From an uncultured beta proteobacterium (GTDB lineage Bacteria; Pseudomonadota; Gammaproteobacteria; Burkholderiales; Burkholderiaceae_C), in assembly GCA_903938815.1 (NCBI GenBank), contig CAJAES010000109.1, positions 1 through 44,403 on the forward strand: a stretch of 44,403 nucleotides of DNA, written 5' to 3'. The position numbers were made by a program, and so were the translations under genes. This document shows, piece by piece, positions 16,703 through 25,836 of the stretch. Numbering within the stretch: position 1 is the stretch's first letter; each line of letters opens with the position of its first letter. The notes beneath the pieces are model-generated. The model had not been told where the DNA came from. It worked only from the letters and a program-made list of their open reading frames with translations, and ran no database searches.

Positions 16703-18955
16703 TCAGCGGGGCTTGCGGCGCGGCGGGGTGCCCGTCTCGCGCGGCGGCAGCCCGGTGTGCTGGGTCAGCATCGCGCCGCGGCGGGCCGACGGCTTGGCCG
16801 GGGCCGGCGTGCTGTTCTTGCGGCGCGCGCTCTGGTAACCGCCGTCCGTACTCGGCTGGTACGTGGGAATCAGGTGCAGCTTGCCGTTGCCGATGAGGTC
16901 GGCGCGGCCCATGGCCTTGAGCGCGTCACGCAGCAGCGGCCAGTTGTTGGGGTCGTGCCAGCGCAGGAAGGCCTTGTGCAGGCGGCGGCGGCGCTCGCCG
17001 CGCACGATGTCCACGCGCTCGGCCCGCTCCGGGTTGCGGCTGATGCCCTTCAGAGGGTTCAGGTTGGTGTGGTACATCGCCGTGGCCGTGGCCATCGGGC
17101 TCGGGTAGAAGGTCTGCACCTGGTCGGCCTTGAAGCCGTTCTTCTTCAGCCAGATCGCGAGGTTCATCATGTCCTCGTCGCTGGTGCCGGGGTGGGCGGC
17201 GATGAAGTACGGGATCAGGTACTGCTTCTTGCCCGCCTCGGCGCTGTACTGCTCGAACATCTTCTTGAAGCGCTCGTAGCTGCCGATGCCGGGCTTCATC
17301 ATCTTCGACAGCGGCCCGCCTTCGGTGTGCTCGGGGGCGATCTTCAGGTAGCCGCCCACGTGGTGCGTGACGAGCTCCTTCACGTACTCGGGCGACTGCA
17401 CGGCCAGGTCGTAGCGCAGGCCGGAGCCGATGAGGATCTTCTTCACGCCGCGCAGCGCACGCGCACGGCGGTACAGCTTCACCAGCGGGCCGTGGTCGGT
17501 GTTCAGGTTCGGGCAGATGCCGGGGTAGACGCAGCTCGGCTTGCGGCAGGCGGCCTCGATCTCGCTGCTCTTGCAGCCGATACGCCACATGTTGGCCGTG
17601 GGGCCGCCGAGGTCGCTGATGACGCCGGTGAAGCCCTTGACCTTGTCGCGGATGTCCTCGATCTCGCGAATGATGGAGTCTTCGCTGCGGCTCTGGATGA
17701 TGCGGCCCTCGTGCTCGGTGATGGAGCAGAAGGTGCAGCCGCCGAAGCAGCCGCGCATGATGTTCACGCTGAAGCGGATCATCTCCCAGGCCGGGATCTT
17801 GGTGGCGCCGTCGTGGCCACCGGTCTCATCGGCATAGGCCGGGTGGGGACTGCGCGCGTACGGCAGGTCGAACACGTGGTCCATCTCGGCCGTGGCCAGA
17901 GGGATGGGCGGCGGGTTGATCCAGACGTCGCGTTCGCCGTGGCGCTGCACCAGGGCGCGCGCGTTCCCGGGGTTGGTCTCGAGGTGCAGCACGCGGTTGG
18001 CGTGCGCGTACAGCACGGCGTCGCTCTTCACCTGCTCGTAGGTGGGCAGCCGGATGACGGTGCGCTCGCGCGCGGGCATCACCACGCGGCGGCTCGTGGG
18101 CATGGCCACCACGATCTCGGCCGCGGGCGGCGCGGCGCCGTCTTCCTTGGCGCAGGTCTGCCCCTGGGCCTCGGCCTGCTCGCTGGTGGTCTGGTAGGGG
18201 TTGATGTGCTGGTCGATGCGGCCGGGGCGGTCGACCTCGGTGCTGTCGATCTCGGACCATCCGGGCATGGGCTCGCGCACCATGAAGGCGGTGCCGCGCA
18301 CATCGGTGATCTGCGCCACCGGCTCGCGACGCGCCAGGCGGTGGGAGATCTCGATGATGGCGCGTTCGGCGTTGCCGTACAGCAGCAGGTCGGCCTTGCT
18401 GTCCACCAGGATGGAGCGGCGGACCTTGTCCTGCCAGTAGTCGTAGTGCGCGATGCGGCGCAGGCTGGCCTCGATGCCGCCGAGCACGATGGGCACGTCG
18501 TTCCAGGCTTCCTTGCAGCGCTGCGAGTACACCAGGCAGGCGCGGTCGGGCCGCTTGCCGCCGACGTCACCGGGGGTGTAGGCGTCGTCGCTGCGGATCT
18601 TGTGGTCCGCCGTGTAGCGGTTGATCATCGAATCCATGTTGCCGGCGGTGACGCCGAAGAACAGGTTCGGCTTGCCCAGCGCCTTGAAGGGCTCGGCGCT
18701 CTGCCAGTCGGGCTGCGCGATGATGCCCACCCGGAAGCCCTGGGCCTCCAGCGTGCGGCCGATCACGGCCATGCCGAAGCTGGGGTGATCGACGTAGGCA
18801 TCGCCCGTGACGACGATGATGTCGCACGAATCCCAGCCGAGCGCGTCCATCTCCCGGCGGCTCATGGGCAGGAAGGGGGCCGGGCCGAAACGCTTGGCCC
18901 AGAACGGGCGGTAGGCGGTCAGCGGCTTGGCAGGAGGGGGGGCGATGGCGGACAT
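16703..18955 (-). CDS. ygiQ: YgiQ family radical SAM protein
   Basis: 750 residues, in line with the family. An N-terminal region (PFLPMSRREMDALGWDSCD, then VTGDAYVDHPSFG) precedes a radical SAM core with Cys403, Cys407 and Cys410 in RGCFGGCTFCS for the 4Fe-4S cluster. The C-terminal segment contains VQTFYPSPMATATAMYHT and basic, Pro/Ala-rich residues at the end. YgiQ-like proteins are widespread and their reaction is still undefined. It stands alone, divergent from msrA across 79 bp. Confidence 0.95.
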   Translation of the reverse strand: MSAIAPPPAKPLTAYRPFWAKRFGPAPFLPMSRREMDALGWDSCDIIVVTGDAYVDHPSFGMAVIGRTLEAQGFRVGIIAQPDWQSAEPFKALGKPNLFFGVTAGNMDSMINRYTADHKIRSDDAYTPGDVGGKRPDRACLVYSQRCKEAWNDVPIVLGGIEASLRRIAHYDYWQDKVRRSILVDSKADLLLYGNAERAIIEISHRLARREPVAQITDVRGTAFMVREPMPGWSEIDSTEVDRPGRIDQHINPYQTTSEQAEAQGQTCAKEDGAAPPAAEIVVAMPTSRRVVMPARERTVIRLPTYEQVKSDAVLYAHANRVLHLETNPGNARALVQRHGERDVWINPPPIPLATAEMDHVFDLPYARSPHPAYADETGGHDGATKIPAWEMIRFSVNIMRGCFGGCTFCSITEHEGRIIQSRSEDSIIREIEDIRDKVKGFTGVISDLGGPTANMWRIGCKSSEIEAACRKPSCVYPGICPNLNTDHGPLVKLYRRARALRGVKKILIGSGLRYDLAVQSPEYVKELVTHHVGGYLKIAPEHTEGGPLSKMMKPGIGSYERFKKMFEQYSAEAGKKQYLIPYFIAAHPGTSDEDMMNLAIWLKKNGFKADQVQTFYPSPMATATAMYHTNLNPLKGISRNPERAERVDIVRGERRRRLHKAFLRWHDPNNWPLLRDALKAMGRADLIGNGKLHLIPTYQPSTDGGYQSARRKNSTPAPAKPSARRGAMLTQHTGLPPRETGTPPRRKPR

Positions 18956-19034
18956 GACCCTCGATTGTCCCTCTCCGGGTAAGTTTCGTCACACTGGCAC
19001 GACCCAAGCCCATCACGCTACCCACGTCTATCCC

Positions 19035-19649
<615 letters not shown>

Positions 19650-21128
19650 TCAGAGCCTGAAGACGGCTTCCAGCCCCGGCTCGGCATTGCGCAGCAAGAG
19701 CGTGCCGCCATGCGCCTGCGCCACCAGGTGGCACAGCGTGAGGCCCAGGCCCACGCCGCCCGCTGACCGGGTGCGGGCGCTGTCGGGCCGGTAGAAGGGC
19801 TCGGCCAAGTGCGGCAGGTGCTCGGGGTCCACGCCCGGGCCGTGGTCGCGCACGCTCAGGCACACGGCGCCCGAGGCATCGCGCCACAGGCGGACAGCGG
19901 GCGGCTGCGCCGCATCGGCGCCGTGCTTGAGCGCGTTGTCGATCAGGTTGCGCAGCATCAGGCGGATTCGCGTGGGGTCGGCTCGAACGGGGCCGATGCC
20001 ATCGGCCAGGTCGAGCGTGAGCGGCGGATACTGGGAATGGGCTGGGGGTTGGGCAGCTTGGCCGGATTGGGCAGCTTGGCCTGAGGGGCCCGAGGGGCCG
20101 GTCTCGCTGGTTGCGCCGGTTGCGTCGGTGGCGCCGGTTGGGCCGGAGAACTGCGCCGCCACCTCCCGCACCAGGGCCGCCAGGTCCACGTCCTCGGCCT
20201 GCAGCGCGCTGTGCCCGGCGGCCAGGCGCTCGCTCTCCAGCAGGTCCGTGATGAGGTCGCGCATCACGGCCAGGTCGCGCACCAGCGCGGCCTGCTGCGG
20301 GCCTTCGGGCAGCAGCTCGGCGTTCAGGCGGGCGCGCGTGAGAGGGCTGCGCAGTTCGTGGCTGATGGCCAGCAGCAGCGCGCGCTTGGCGTCCAGCATG
20401 CCGTGCAGGCTGCCGGCCATGCGGTCGATGCGGCGCGCCAGGTCGCCGAGTTCGTCCTCGCGCGGCACGGCGATGGGCGTGCCGAAGTCACCGCGCCCGT
20501 AGCGCTCGGCGCCGGCGCCGATGGCGTCCAGCGGCTTCAGCCAGCGGCGCACCACGGCCCAGGCCACGCCTGTCAGCACCAGCAGCGCCGCGAGCGTGGC
20601 CCAGCCCGCCCCGCGCGGGCGGCTGTTCTCGGGTTCGGCCAGGCCGAAGCGGATGACATGGCCGTCGGCCGTGCGGCGCGTGAGGCTGAAAGGCCCCCCT
20701 CGCCGGCCCGGCCCTTCACCCGCCGCCGGGCCTCGCGCGCCGTCCCGCGCAGCGTCACGCGCACCTTCATGCGCGTTGTCCCGCGCACCGTCCTGCGCAT
20801 CTTCCTCATCGTCCAGCTGCGCGGCCCAGCGCGGCCTGGGGTGCGAGTCATAGCGCACCACGGGGCCGTCGATTCGTACGGTCACGGGCAGACGGGCCAC
20901 GATGGCCCGTGCACGGGCGGGGTCTGGCGGGGTGCCAATCTCGGCGGCCAGGCGATCGGCATAGTCAGTGAGCAGCGGCCGCGCATACGTCTGCCAGCCG
21001 CCCTGGACGGTGCGCTGCAGCCCCACCAGGAAGACGGCGCTCGTGGCCAGCGCCAGCAGCACGAACAGCGTGACGAGGCGCCAGCGGATCGAGTGCCGCC
21101 AGCGGCGGAGCCAGCCGGGCTGCTTCAT
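19650..21128 (-). CDS. HAMP sensor histidine kinase (envelope-stress type) with low-complexity inserts
   Basis: 492 residues. TM1 about 18-37; periplasmic sensor about 38-172; TM2 about 176-193; HAMP about 194-245; HisKA with His257 in LAISHELRSPLTR; N-box IDNALKHG; G boxes DHGPGVD and GVGLGLTL. Two unusual low-complexity stretches occur: residues 106-146 in the sensor (repeated GARD and Gly/Pro/Arg) and 328-366 between HisKA and the ATPase core (repeats of GAT and SGQAAQ). The ATG overlaps the regulator stop, so the pair is coupled. Partner: the OmpR regulator upstream. By gene order it resembles CpxA; the signal is unknown. Confidence 0.92.
   Translation of the reverse strand: MKQPGWLRRWRHSIRWRLVTLFVLLALATSAVFLVGLQRTVQGGWQTYARPLLTDYADRLAAEIGTPPDPARARAIVARLPVTVRIDGPVVRYDSHPRPRWAAQLDDEEDAQDGARDNAHEGARDAARDGARGPAAGEGPGRRGGPFSLTRRTADGHVIRFGLAEPENSRPRGAGWATLAALLVLTGVAWAVVRRWLKPLDAIGAGAERYGRGDFGTPIAVPREDELGDLARRIDRMAGSLHGMLDAKRALLLAISHELRSPLTRARLNAELLPEGPQQAALVRDLAVMRDLITDLLESERLAAGHSALQAEDVDLAALVREVAAQFSGPTGATDATGATSETGPSGPSGQAAQSGQAAQPPAHSQYPPLTLDLADGIGPVRADPTRIRLMLRNLIDNALKHGADAAQPPAVRLWRDASGAVCLSVRDHGPGVDPEHLPHLAEPFYRPDSARTRSAGGVGLGLTLCHLVAQAHGGTLLLRNAEPGLEAVFRL
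20049..20143 (-). repeat. In-gene tandem repeats encoding the kinase linker insert
   Basis: TTGGGCAGCTTGGCC occurs at 20049-20063 and 20067-20081 (18-bp period), followed by GGGGCC and GCGCCGGTTG-type repeats. It encodes the Gly/Ala/Thr/Gln-rich insert at residues 328-361. The reading frame is kept, so this looks like in-frame expansion. Confidence 0.75.
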
Positions 21129-21799
21129 GGCAGGCGCGGCAGGGCGAAGGCGTAGCCGGCGTTGCGCAGGGTCTTGATGGCGTCCAGCGGCTCGAGCTTG
21201 CGGCGCAGGCGGCTGACCAGGATGTCGACCGCGCGGGAGAACAGCTCGGCGTCCTGCCCGCGCAGGCGGTTCAGGATCTCGTCACGATGGAAGACCTTCT
21301 GCGGCTCGCGCGCCAGCAGCAGCAGGAGTTCGAATTCGGTGCCGGTGAGCGGCAGCGCGACGCCGCTGCGGCGCACCTCGCGCCGGTCGGTGTCGATCTC
21401 CAGCCCGTCGAAGCGCAGCACCGCCGAGGCCGGAGCGCTGCGGGCGCGCCGCAGGATGGTCTGCAGGCGCGCCGCCAGTTCGCGCGGCTCGAAGGGCTTG
21501 GGCAGGTAATCGTCGGCGCCCAGCTCCAGCCCGACGACCCGGTCGCTGAGCTCGCCGCGGGCGGTGAGCATCAGCACCGGCACGTCGCTGCCCTGGCAGA
21601 TGCGGCGGCAGACCTCGAAGCCGTCCATCTCGGGCAGCATCACGTCCAGGATGACGGCCTCGATGCCGCCCTGGGCGAGCCGGGCCAGGCCCGCCGAAGG
21701 CCGATGCGCCGCCTCGAGTTCGAAGTCGAAGCGGAGCAGGTAGGCCGCCAGCGGTGCCGCCAGTTGCTCGTCGTCGTCGATCAGCAGCACGCGTTGCAT
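21125..21799 (-). CDS. OmpR-family response regulator
   Basis: 224 residues. Receiver: Asp8-Asp9-Asp10, phospho-acceptor Asp52 in VILDVMLPEMDG, Thr in MLTARGE and Lys in YLPKPFEPREL. The C-terminal winged helix-turn-helix shows LTGTEFELLLLLAREP, RDEILNRLRG and RAVDILVSRLRRKLE, ending in NAGYAFAL. It regulates transcription, probably including the Spy-like gene just upstream in the same operon. Its stop overlaps the kinase start. Confidence 0.95.
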   Translation of the reverse strand: MQRVLLIDDDEQLAAPLAAYLLRFDFELEAAHRPSAGLARLAQGGIEAVILDVMLPEMDGFEVCRRICQGSDVPVLMLTARGELSDRVVGLELGADDYLPKPFEPRELAARLQTILRRARSAPASAVLRFDGLEIDTDRREVRRSGVALPLTGTEFELLLLLAREPQKVFHRDEILNRLRGQDAELFSRAVDILVSRLRRKLEPLDAIKTLRNAGYAFALPRLP

Positions 21800-21833
21800 C
21801 GTCGCACTGTATCAACCGGCCCGGGCGACCGGG

Positions 21834-22337
21834 TCAACCGCCCCGCGCGCCGCCGCGCTGCTCGCCGCGGTGGCCCTTGCCTTCGCCTTCGCTGTGGCGG
21901 CGGTTCATCAGCTCGCGCAACTGGGTCTGCTGCTCAGGCTGCAGGCTGTCGTAGAAATCGCCGAACGCCGCAATGACGGCCGGCGCACCGGCGCGCACGA
22001 CATCGGTCTTGGCATCCAGCAGGGCCTGCGCGCCGGCGCGGTCGAAGGCCGGGCCGGCCACCAGGGCCTGCATCGCCGCGCGCGGGTCGCCACCGGCCAT
22101 CAGCGCGGTGCGCTGGGCGAGCAACTGATCCGCCAGCACGCCGAGCTTGGCCTTCTGCGTCGCGTCGAGCGTCATGCGCTCGGCGATCCTGTCGACCATG
22201 CGGGTCTTGGCTTGCGTGATGTCGCCAGCGCTCATGGAGTGCCAGCCGCTGTGGCGATGCGCGAACGCTGCCGCGCCGCCCAGCAGAACGGAAACGCCGA
22301 CAGCGGCGATGAGGGTGCGCTTGATCCAGGTCTTCAT
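21834..22337 (-). CDS. Spy/CpxP-like periplasmic chaperone (LTXXQ family)
   Basis: 167 residues. Signal peptide about 1-26 (ending AFA). Mature protein is helical with two LTXXQ-type motifs, MTLDATQKAKL (about 56-66) and SLQPEQQTQL (about 140-149), and His/Gly/Arg-rich ends. Relatives bind unfolded periplasmic proteins or damp a kinase sensor. CTGGAAAG before the ATG is the ribosome-binding site. Only 34 bp separate it from the regulator gene, so the order spy-like / regulator / kinase resembles cpxP-cpxR-cpxA: the chaperone may inhibit the kinase. This role is inference from order and family. Confidence 0.87.
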   Translation of the reverse strand: MKTWIKRTLIAAVGVSVLLGGAAAFAHRHSGWHSMSAGDITQAKTRMVDRIAERMTLDATQKAKLGVLADQLLAQRTALMAGGDPRAAMQALVAGPAFDRAGAQALLDAKTDVVRAGAPAVIAAFGDFYDSLQPEQQTQLRELMNRRHSEGEGKGHRGEQRGGARGG

Positions 22338-22452
22338 GAGAGGCTTTCCAGGTGGGTTGAAGGTGCCCTCATGGTCTGCGCCGCGGGGCGGCAAGTCCTT
22401 TCAGCGAGGTCGCGGCGTGTAACGTTTCTTGTCGTGGCGCTACAGTGGCCGC

Positions 22453-23004
22453 ATGCACCGAAGACTTGCCTGCCGCTGGATCGCCCTGGGCCTGGCCGCG
22501 CCGTACCTTCCGGCGGTGGCGCAGGATGCCGTGCTCTCGCTGTACGGCATGCCCTTGAAGGACGCGCTGGTCACCGCGTTCCTGGCTGCCGCCCGCCAGG
22601 CCGGCGGCGTGCCGATGGGCGACGCCGACACGCTGCTGGACACACGCGCCTCGGGCGTCCCCGGGCTGGAGCGGCTTTCGGTCACGGCGCACGAGGGCCG
22701 GGTGGCGCGGGTGCAGTTCGTCGTCAAGGCCTATGGCCAGGACAACATCGCACTGCGCCGCCTGCTGCTGGAGAAGTACGGCCCGCCGCTGACGGTGTCA
22801 GCGCGGCCCCTGCCCTTCGGCGGCTTCGGCAGCAATGCCGCGCCGCGCGGCGGCTTCCAGTGGCGCTTCGCGAGTGGCATGGCGCTGGTCTACCAGCACC
22901 CCGCGCTGGGCGACGTGACGCTGTCCTATGTGGACGAAGCCCGCCTGAAAGCCACCGAGGCGGCAGCCCCCGCACCGGGCGGGGACGTGCGCAACCGGTT
23001 CTGA
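22453..23004 (+). CDS. Exported hypothetical protein
   Basis: 183 residues. The N-terminus (arginine-rich start, hydrophobic core, cleavage near AVAQ, residue 23) is a signal peptide. The mature part is a single compact domain with a YGMPLKDALVTAFLAAARQAG segment, a VQFVVKAYGQDNIALRRLLLEKYG helix region and a C-terminal beta-rich part (FQWRFASGMALVYQHP). I do not recognise the family. It may resemble small periplasmic proteins that share the strand pattern of DUF-type adaptors. A TTG nine codons upstream is a weaker start. It diverges from the Spy-like gene across 115 bp. Confidence 0.65.
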   Translation: MHRRLACRWIALGLAAPYLPAVAQDAVLSLYGMPLKDALVTAFLAAARQAGGVPMGDADTLLDTRASGVPGLERLSVTAHEGRVARVQFVVKAYGQDNIALRRLLLEKYGPPLTVSARPLPFGGFGSNAAPRGGFQWRFASGMALVYQHPALGDVTLSYVDEARLKATEAAAPAPGGDVRNRF

Positions 23005-23069
23005 ACCACGCGGCGCCGGTGAGCGCCGCGAGCGCCGCCCGGGCCGACCCAGCCCTCACCCCTCACCCG

Positions 23070-24926
23070 TCACGCGGTCGCGGCCGGCTCGGCGTCGTCG
23101 GCCTCTTCGCCCAGGAAACCGCCGCTCTGGTGCGCCCACAGCCGCGCGTACAGGCCGTTGCCGGCCAGCAGCTGCGCATGCGTGCCCTGCTCGACGATGC
23201 GGCCCTGGTCCATCACGACCAGCCGGTCCATGGCCATGATGGTGGACAGCCGGTGCGCGATCGCGACCACGGTCTTGCCTTCCATCAGCTTGTAGAGGCT
23301 GGCCTGGATGGCCTGCTCGACCTCGCTGTCGAGCGCGCTGGTGGCCTCGTCGAGCAGCAGGATGGGCGCGTCCTTGAGCATCACGCGGGCGATGGCGATG
23401 CGCTGGCGCTGCCCGCCGCTGAGCTTGACACCGCGCTCGCCCACATGCGCGTCGTAGCCGTGCCGGCCCTTGGGGTCGACCAGCGTCTGCACGAAGTCGT
23501 GCGCCTCGGCGCGCTCGGCGGCATGCACCATCTGCAGATCGCTGGCGTCGGGGCGGCCATAGACGAGGTTGTCGCGCACCGAGCGGTGCAGCAGCGAGGT
23601 GTCCTGCGTCACCATGCCCACCTGCGCGCGCAGCGAATCCTGCGTCACCCGGGCGATGTCCTGCCCGTCGATCAGGATGCGCCCGCCCGCCACGTCGTAG
23701 AAGCGCAGCAGAAGGTTCACGATGGTGCTCTTGCCGGCGCCCGAGCGGCCCACGAGGCCGATCTTCTCGCCCGGGCGAATCACCAGGTCCATGCCGTCGA
23801 TGACCTTGCGCGTGCCGCCGTAGGCAAAGTCCACGTGCTCGAAGCGCACCTCGCCGCGCGGCACCTGCAGCGGCGCCGCATCCGGTGCGTCCACCACGGT
23901 GCGGGGGCGCGCCAGCGTCGTGATGCCGTCCTGCACGGTGCCGATGTGCTCGAACAGGCTGGCCATCTCCCACATCACCCAGTGGGAGATGCCGTTCAGG
24001 CGCAGCGCCATCGCGGTGGCGGCGGCCACGGCGCCCACGCCCACGTTCCCCTGGGTCCACAGGTACAGCGCCACGCCCGCCGTGCTGCCGATGAGCAGCA
24101 CCGACAGCGCCTGGTTGACGATCTCGAAGCCGCTGACCAGCCGCATCTGGGCGTAGACCGTGGTCAGGAACTCCTGCATCGCGCTCCTGGCGTAACCCGC
24201 CTCACGCTGCGAGTGCGAGAAGAGCTTGACGGTGGCGATGTTGGTGTACGCGTCGGTGATGCGGCCCGTCATCAGCGAGCGCGCATCGGCCTGCGCCTGC
24301 GCGGTCTTTCCGAGGCGCGGCACGAACCAGCGCATGGCCGCGAGGTACAGCACCAGCCACATCGCGAAGGGGCCGAGCATCCACAGGTCGAAACCGCCCA
24401 GCACCGCGGCCATGGTCAGGAAGTAGATGACCACGTAGACGAGGATGTCCGCAAGAATCATCCACGTATCGCGCACCGCGAGGGCCGACTGCATCACCTT
24501 GGTGGCGATGCGGCCGGCAAACTCGTCCTGGTAGAAGCCCAGGCTCTGGCCGAGCATCATGCGGTGGAAATTCCAGCGCAGGCGCATCGGAAAATTGCCC
24601 GCCAGCGCCTGCTGCTTGAACATCGACTGCATTGCGGCCAGGCCGATGCTGCCCAGCAGCACCGCCATGAGCAGCATCAGCGTGCCCTTCTCGCGCGCCC
24701 ACAACTCGTGCGGCGCCACCTCGGCCAGCCAGTCGAGGATGCGGCCCATCATCGCGAACAGCAGGGCCTCGAAGGCCCCGATGGCCGCGGTGCACAGCGT
24801 CATCAGCAGGATGTACGGGCGCGTGCCGGCGCTGCACGCCCACAGGAAGCGCAGGAAGCCGGTGGGGGGCGCCACGGGAGGCGTTTCCGGATAGGGATCG
24901 ACGAGACGTTCGAACCAGGAAAACAC
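23070..24926 (-). CDS. ABC transporter, fused permease and ATPase (exporter type)
   Basis: 618 residues from the GTG at 24926, which gives FSWFERLVDPYPETP, the usual N-terminus of these proteins; a GTG at 25001 would add 25 poorly conserved residues. Six membrane helices (about 45-330) are followed by an ATPase: Walker A GRSGAGKST, signature LSGGQRQRIAIARVM, Walker B ILLLDEATSALDS and the His switch AIAHRLS. It exports an unknown substrate such as a lipid or drug; full exporters of this type work as homo- or heterodimers and no second half is adjacent. Confidence 0.92.
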   Translation of the reverse strand: MFSWFERLVDPYPETPPVAPPTGFLRFLWACSAGTRPYILLMTLCTAAIGAFEALLFAMMGRILDWLAEVAPHELWAREKGTLMLLMAVLLGSIGLAAMQSMFKQQALAGNFPMRLRWNFHRMMLGQSLGFYQDEFAGRIATKVMQSALAVRDTWMILADILVYVVIYFLTMAAVLGGFDLWMLGPFAMWLVLYLAAMRWFVPRLGKTAQAQADARSLMTGRITDAYTNIATVKLFSHSQREAGYARSAMQEFLTTVYAQMRLVSGFEIVNQALSVLLIGSTAGVALYLWTQGNVGVGAVAAATAMALRLNGISHWVMWEMASLFEHIGTVQDGITTLARPRTVVDAPDAAPLQVPRGEVRFEHVDFAYGGTRKVIDGMDLVIRPGEKIGLVGRSGAGKSTIVNLLLRFYDVAGGRILIDGQDIARVTQDSLRAQVGMVTQDTSLLHRSVRDNLVYGRPDASDLQMVHAAERAEAHDFVQTLVDPKGRHGYDAHVGERGVKLSGGQRQRIAIARVMLKDAPILLLDEATSALDSEVEQAIQASLYKLMEGKTVVAIAHRLSTIMAMDRLVVMDQGRIVEQGTHAQLLAGNGLYARLWAHQSGGFLGEEADDAEPAATA

Positions 24927-25245
24927 GCTGGGCTTTCGGGGGAGCGCGATGCGCGTGGAGGGCGGATTATGCGAAAGCCGGGCCCGGCGCGCGCGCCGCA
25001 CTGCAAGCGCCCCCGATTTGTTGCTCCCGCGCCCGGGCCACGACGTGGCGCTGACCGGATGTCAGTGAAGACGGATCGCCTGCCCATGTTGGTGCGACCG
25101 TGCGGTCGAGCATTGAAGTCACTGGCGTCGACGGGCTGACTCGATGGCGATCGGAATGCCGGCAAACTGGCGGTCAGCAGCGCCGGCTGCCGGCTCGTTG
25201 CGGACGTTCGTTCTCGCGTGGCGTAGACGTACGACTGTTGCGCGG

Positions 25246-25345
25246 GCCGAGGCCAGCGGGTCCCCTTCCCCTCCATGTCCTCCGGACCGGGCTTCGCCCG
25301 CTCCTCCCCCTTTACTTACGGGGAAGGGGACCCACTGCCCTCGGC
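25246..25345 (+). repeat. Palindromic repeat element, copy 1
   Basis: Arms GGGTCCCCTTCCCC (25258-25271) and GGGGAAGGGGACCC (25320-25333) are perfect 14-bp complements. The imperfect GCCGAGGCCAGC / ACTGCCCTCGGC arms extend it to about 100 bp. The loop carries CTCCATGTCCTCCGGACCGG, which is shared with copy 2. Confidence 0.8.
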
Positions 25346-25448
25346 CGGCCGACACCCCGGTGTTCGCCGGTCGAACCCCACCAGGGCCCCGCCACGCCAC
25401 TGCGGTTGCCGTGTTGGTCTTCCTGCAGCGCACACCACAACGACGGCA

Positions 25449-25550
25449 GGCCAAGGGTGGTGGGCCCCCTCCCACGGAAGTCAAGGGGGAGGAGCGGGCG
25501 CAGCCCGGTCCGGAGGACATGGAGTGGGAGGGGGCCCGGCGGCCTTGGCC
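25449..25550 (-). repeat. Palindromic repeat element, copy 2 (opposite orientation)
   Basis: Arms GGGCCCCCTCCCAC (25462-25475) and GTGGGAGGGGGCCC (25524-25537) are perfect 14-bp complements, flanked by GGCCAAGG and CCTTGGCC. The core between the arms is the reverse complement of the copy 1 core with about three differences in 48 bases, while the arms themselves differ in sequence but remain complementary. That compensatory pattern shows that pairing is being kept. Confidence 0.8.
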
Positions 25551-25836
25551 CGTGCAACCTCCCGAGTGCCGAAGGCAAGATGCAGCGGACTGCGGAGAAC
25601 GTCCGCAAAGGGTCGAAACCTGCCAAGGCTCGGACGGGATGAGTTGACGGAACCCGGTAGTCGCCAGCCGGTGTTTGCCTCGCCGCGTACTGCGGCCAGC
25701 CCAATCGCAACCACTGCCGCCACCCGGGCGCAGAACCACAGCACAAGTCGCAGCGCATCCAACGCGCCCGCCGCAATAATGAAGCAGGGGCATCCCGACC
25801 CCGAACCGGGTTTTCGCCGACGACAACGAGCACAAG

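Larger units (their letters stand above)
25198..25608. repeat. Outer 12-bp inverted repeat enclosing both palindromes
   Basis: TTGCGGACGTTC at 25198-25209 and its exact complement GAACGTCCGCAA at 25597-25608 enclose the two palindromic elements and the spacer between them. Together they look like one compound repeat or a small mobile sequence without a transposase. Confidence 0.5.
24927..25836. other. Longest non-coding stretch, with palindromic repeats
   Basis: No reliable gene is seen. The 5' part up to about 25197 is featureless apart from the ABC leader. The middle (25198-25608) contains two inverted palindromic copies inside a 12-bp inverted repeat. The 3' part to 25836 is the nitrile hydratase leader, with no clear promoter or strong ribosome-binding site. 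Open frames here are Pro/Arg/Gly-rich, lack conserved domains and arise from the repeats. Confidence 0.75.

Noticed and set aside
16757..18982. Plus-strand open frame of 741 residues opposite ygiQ
   Set aside because: Antisense shadow; no signature, while the minus strand has the full radical SAM set.
19650..21128. Frameshift in the kinase causing the odd inserts
   Set aside because: All downstream motifs stay in frame after both inserts, so in-frame expansion explains it better.
24927..25001. N-terminal extension of the ABC exporter from a GTG at 25001
   Set aside because: The 25 added residues are basic and poorly structured; relatives begin at the FSWFERLVDP segment.
21870..25139. Plus-strand open frame of 1089 residues
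   Set aside because: Runs antisense to the Spy-like and ABC exporter genes and through an unrelated exported gene; composition typical of a shadow.
25246..25550. CRISPR-like array
   Set aside because: Only two copies, in opposite orientation, palindromic and about 100 bp long; no regular spacers or cas genes.
25119..25835. Several open frames in the repeat region, both strands
   Set aside because: Pro/Arg/Gly-rich, arise from the palindromes, no start signals and no domains.
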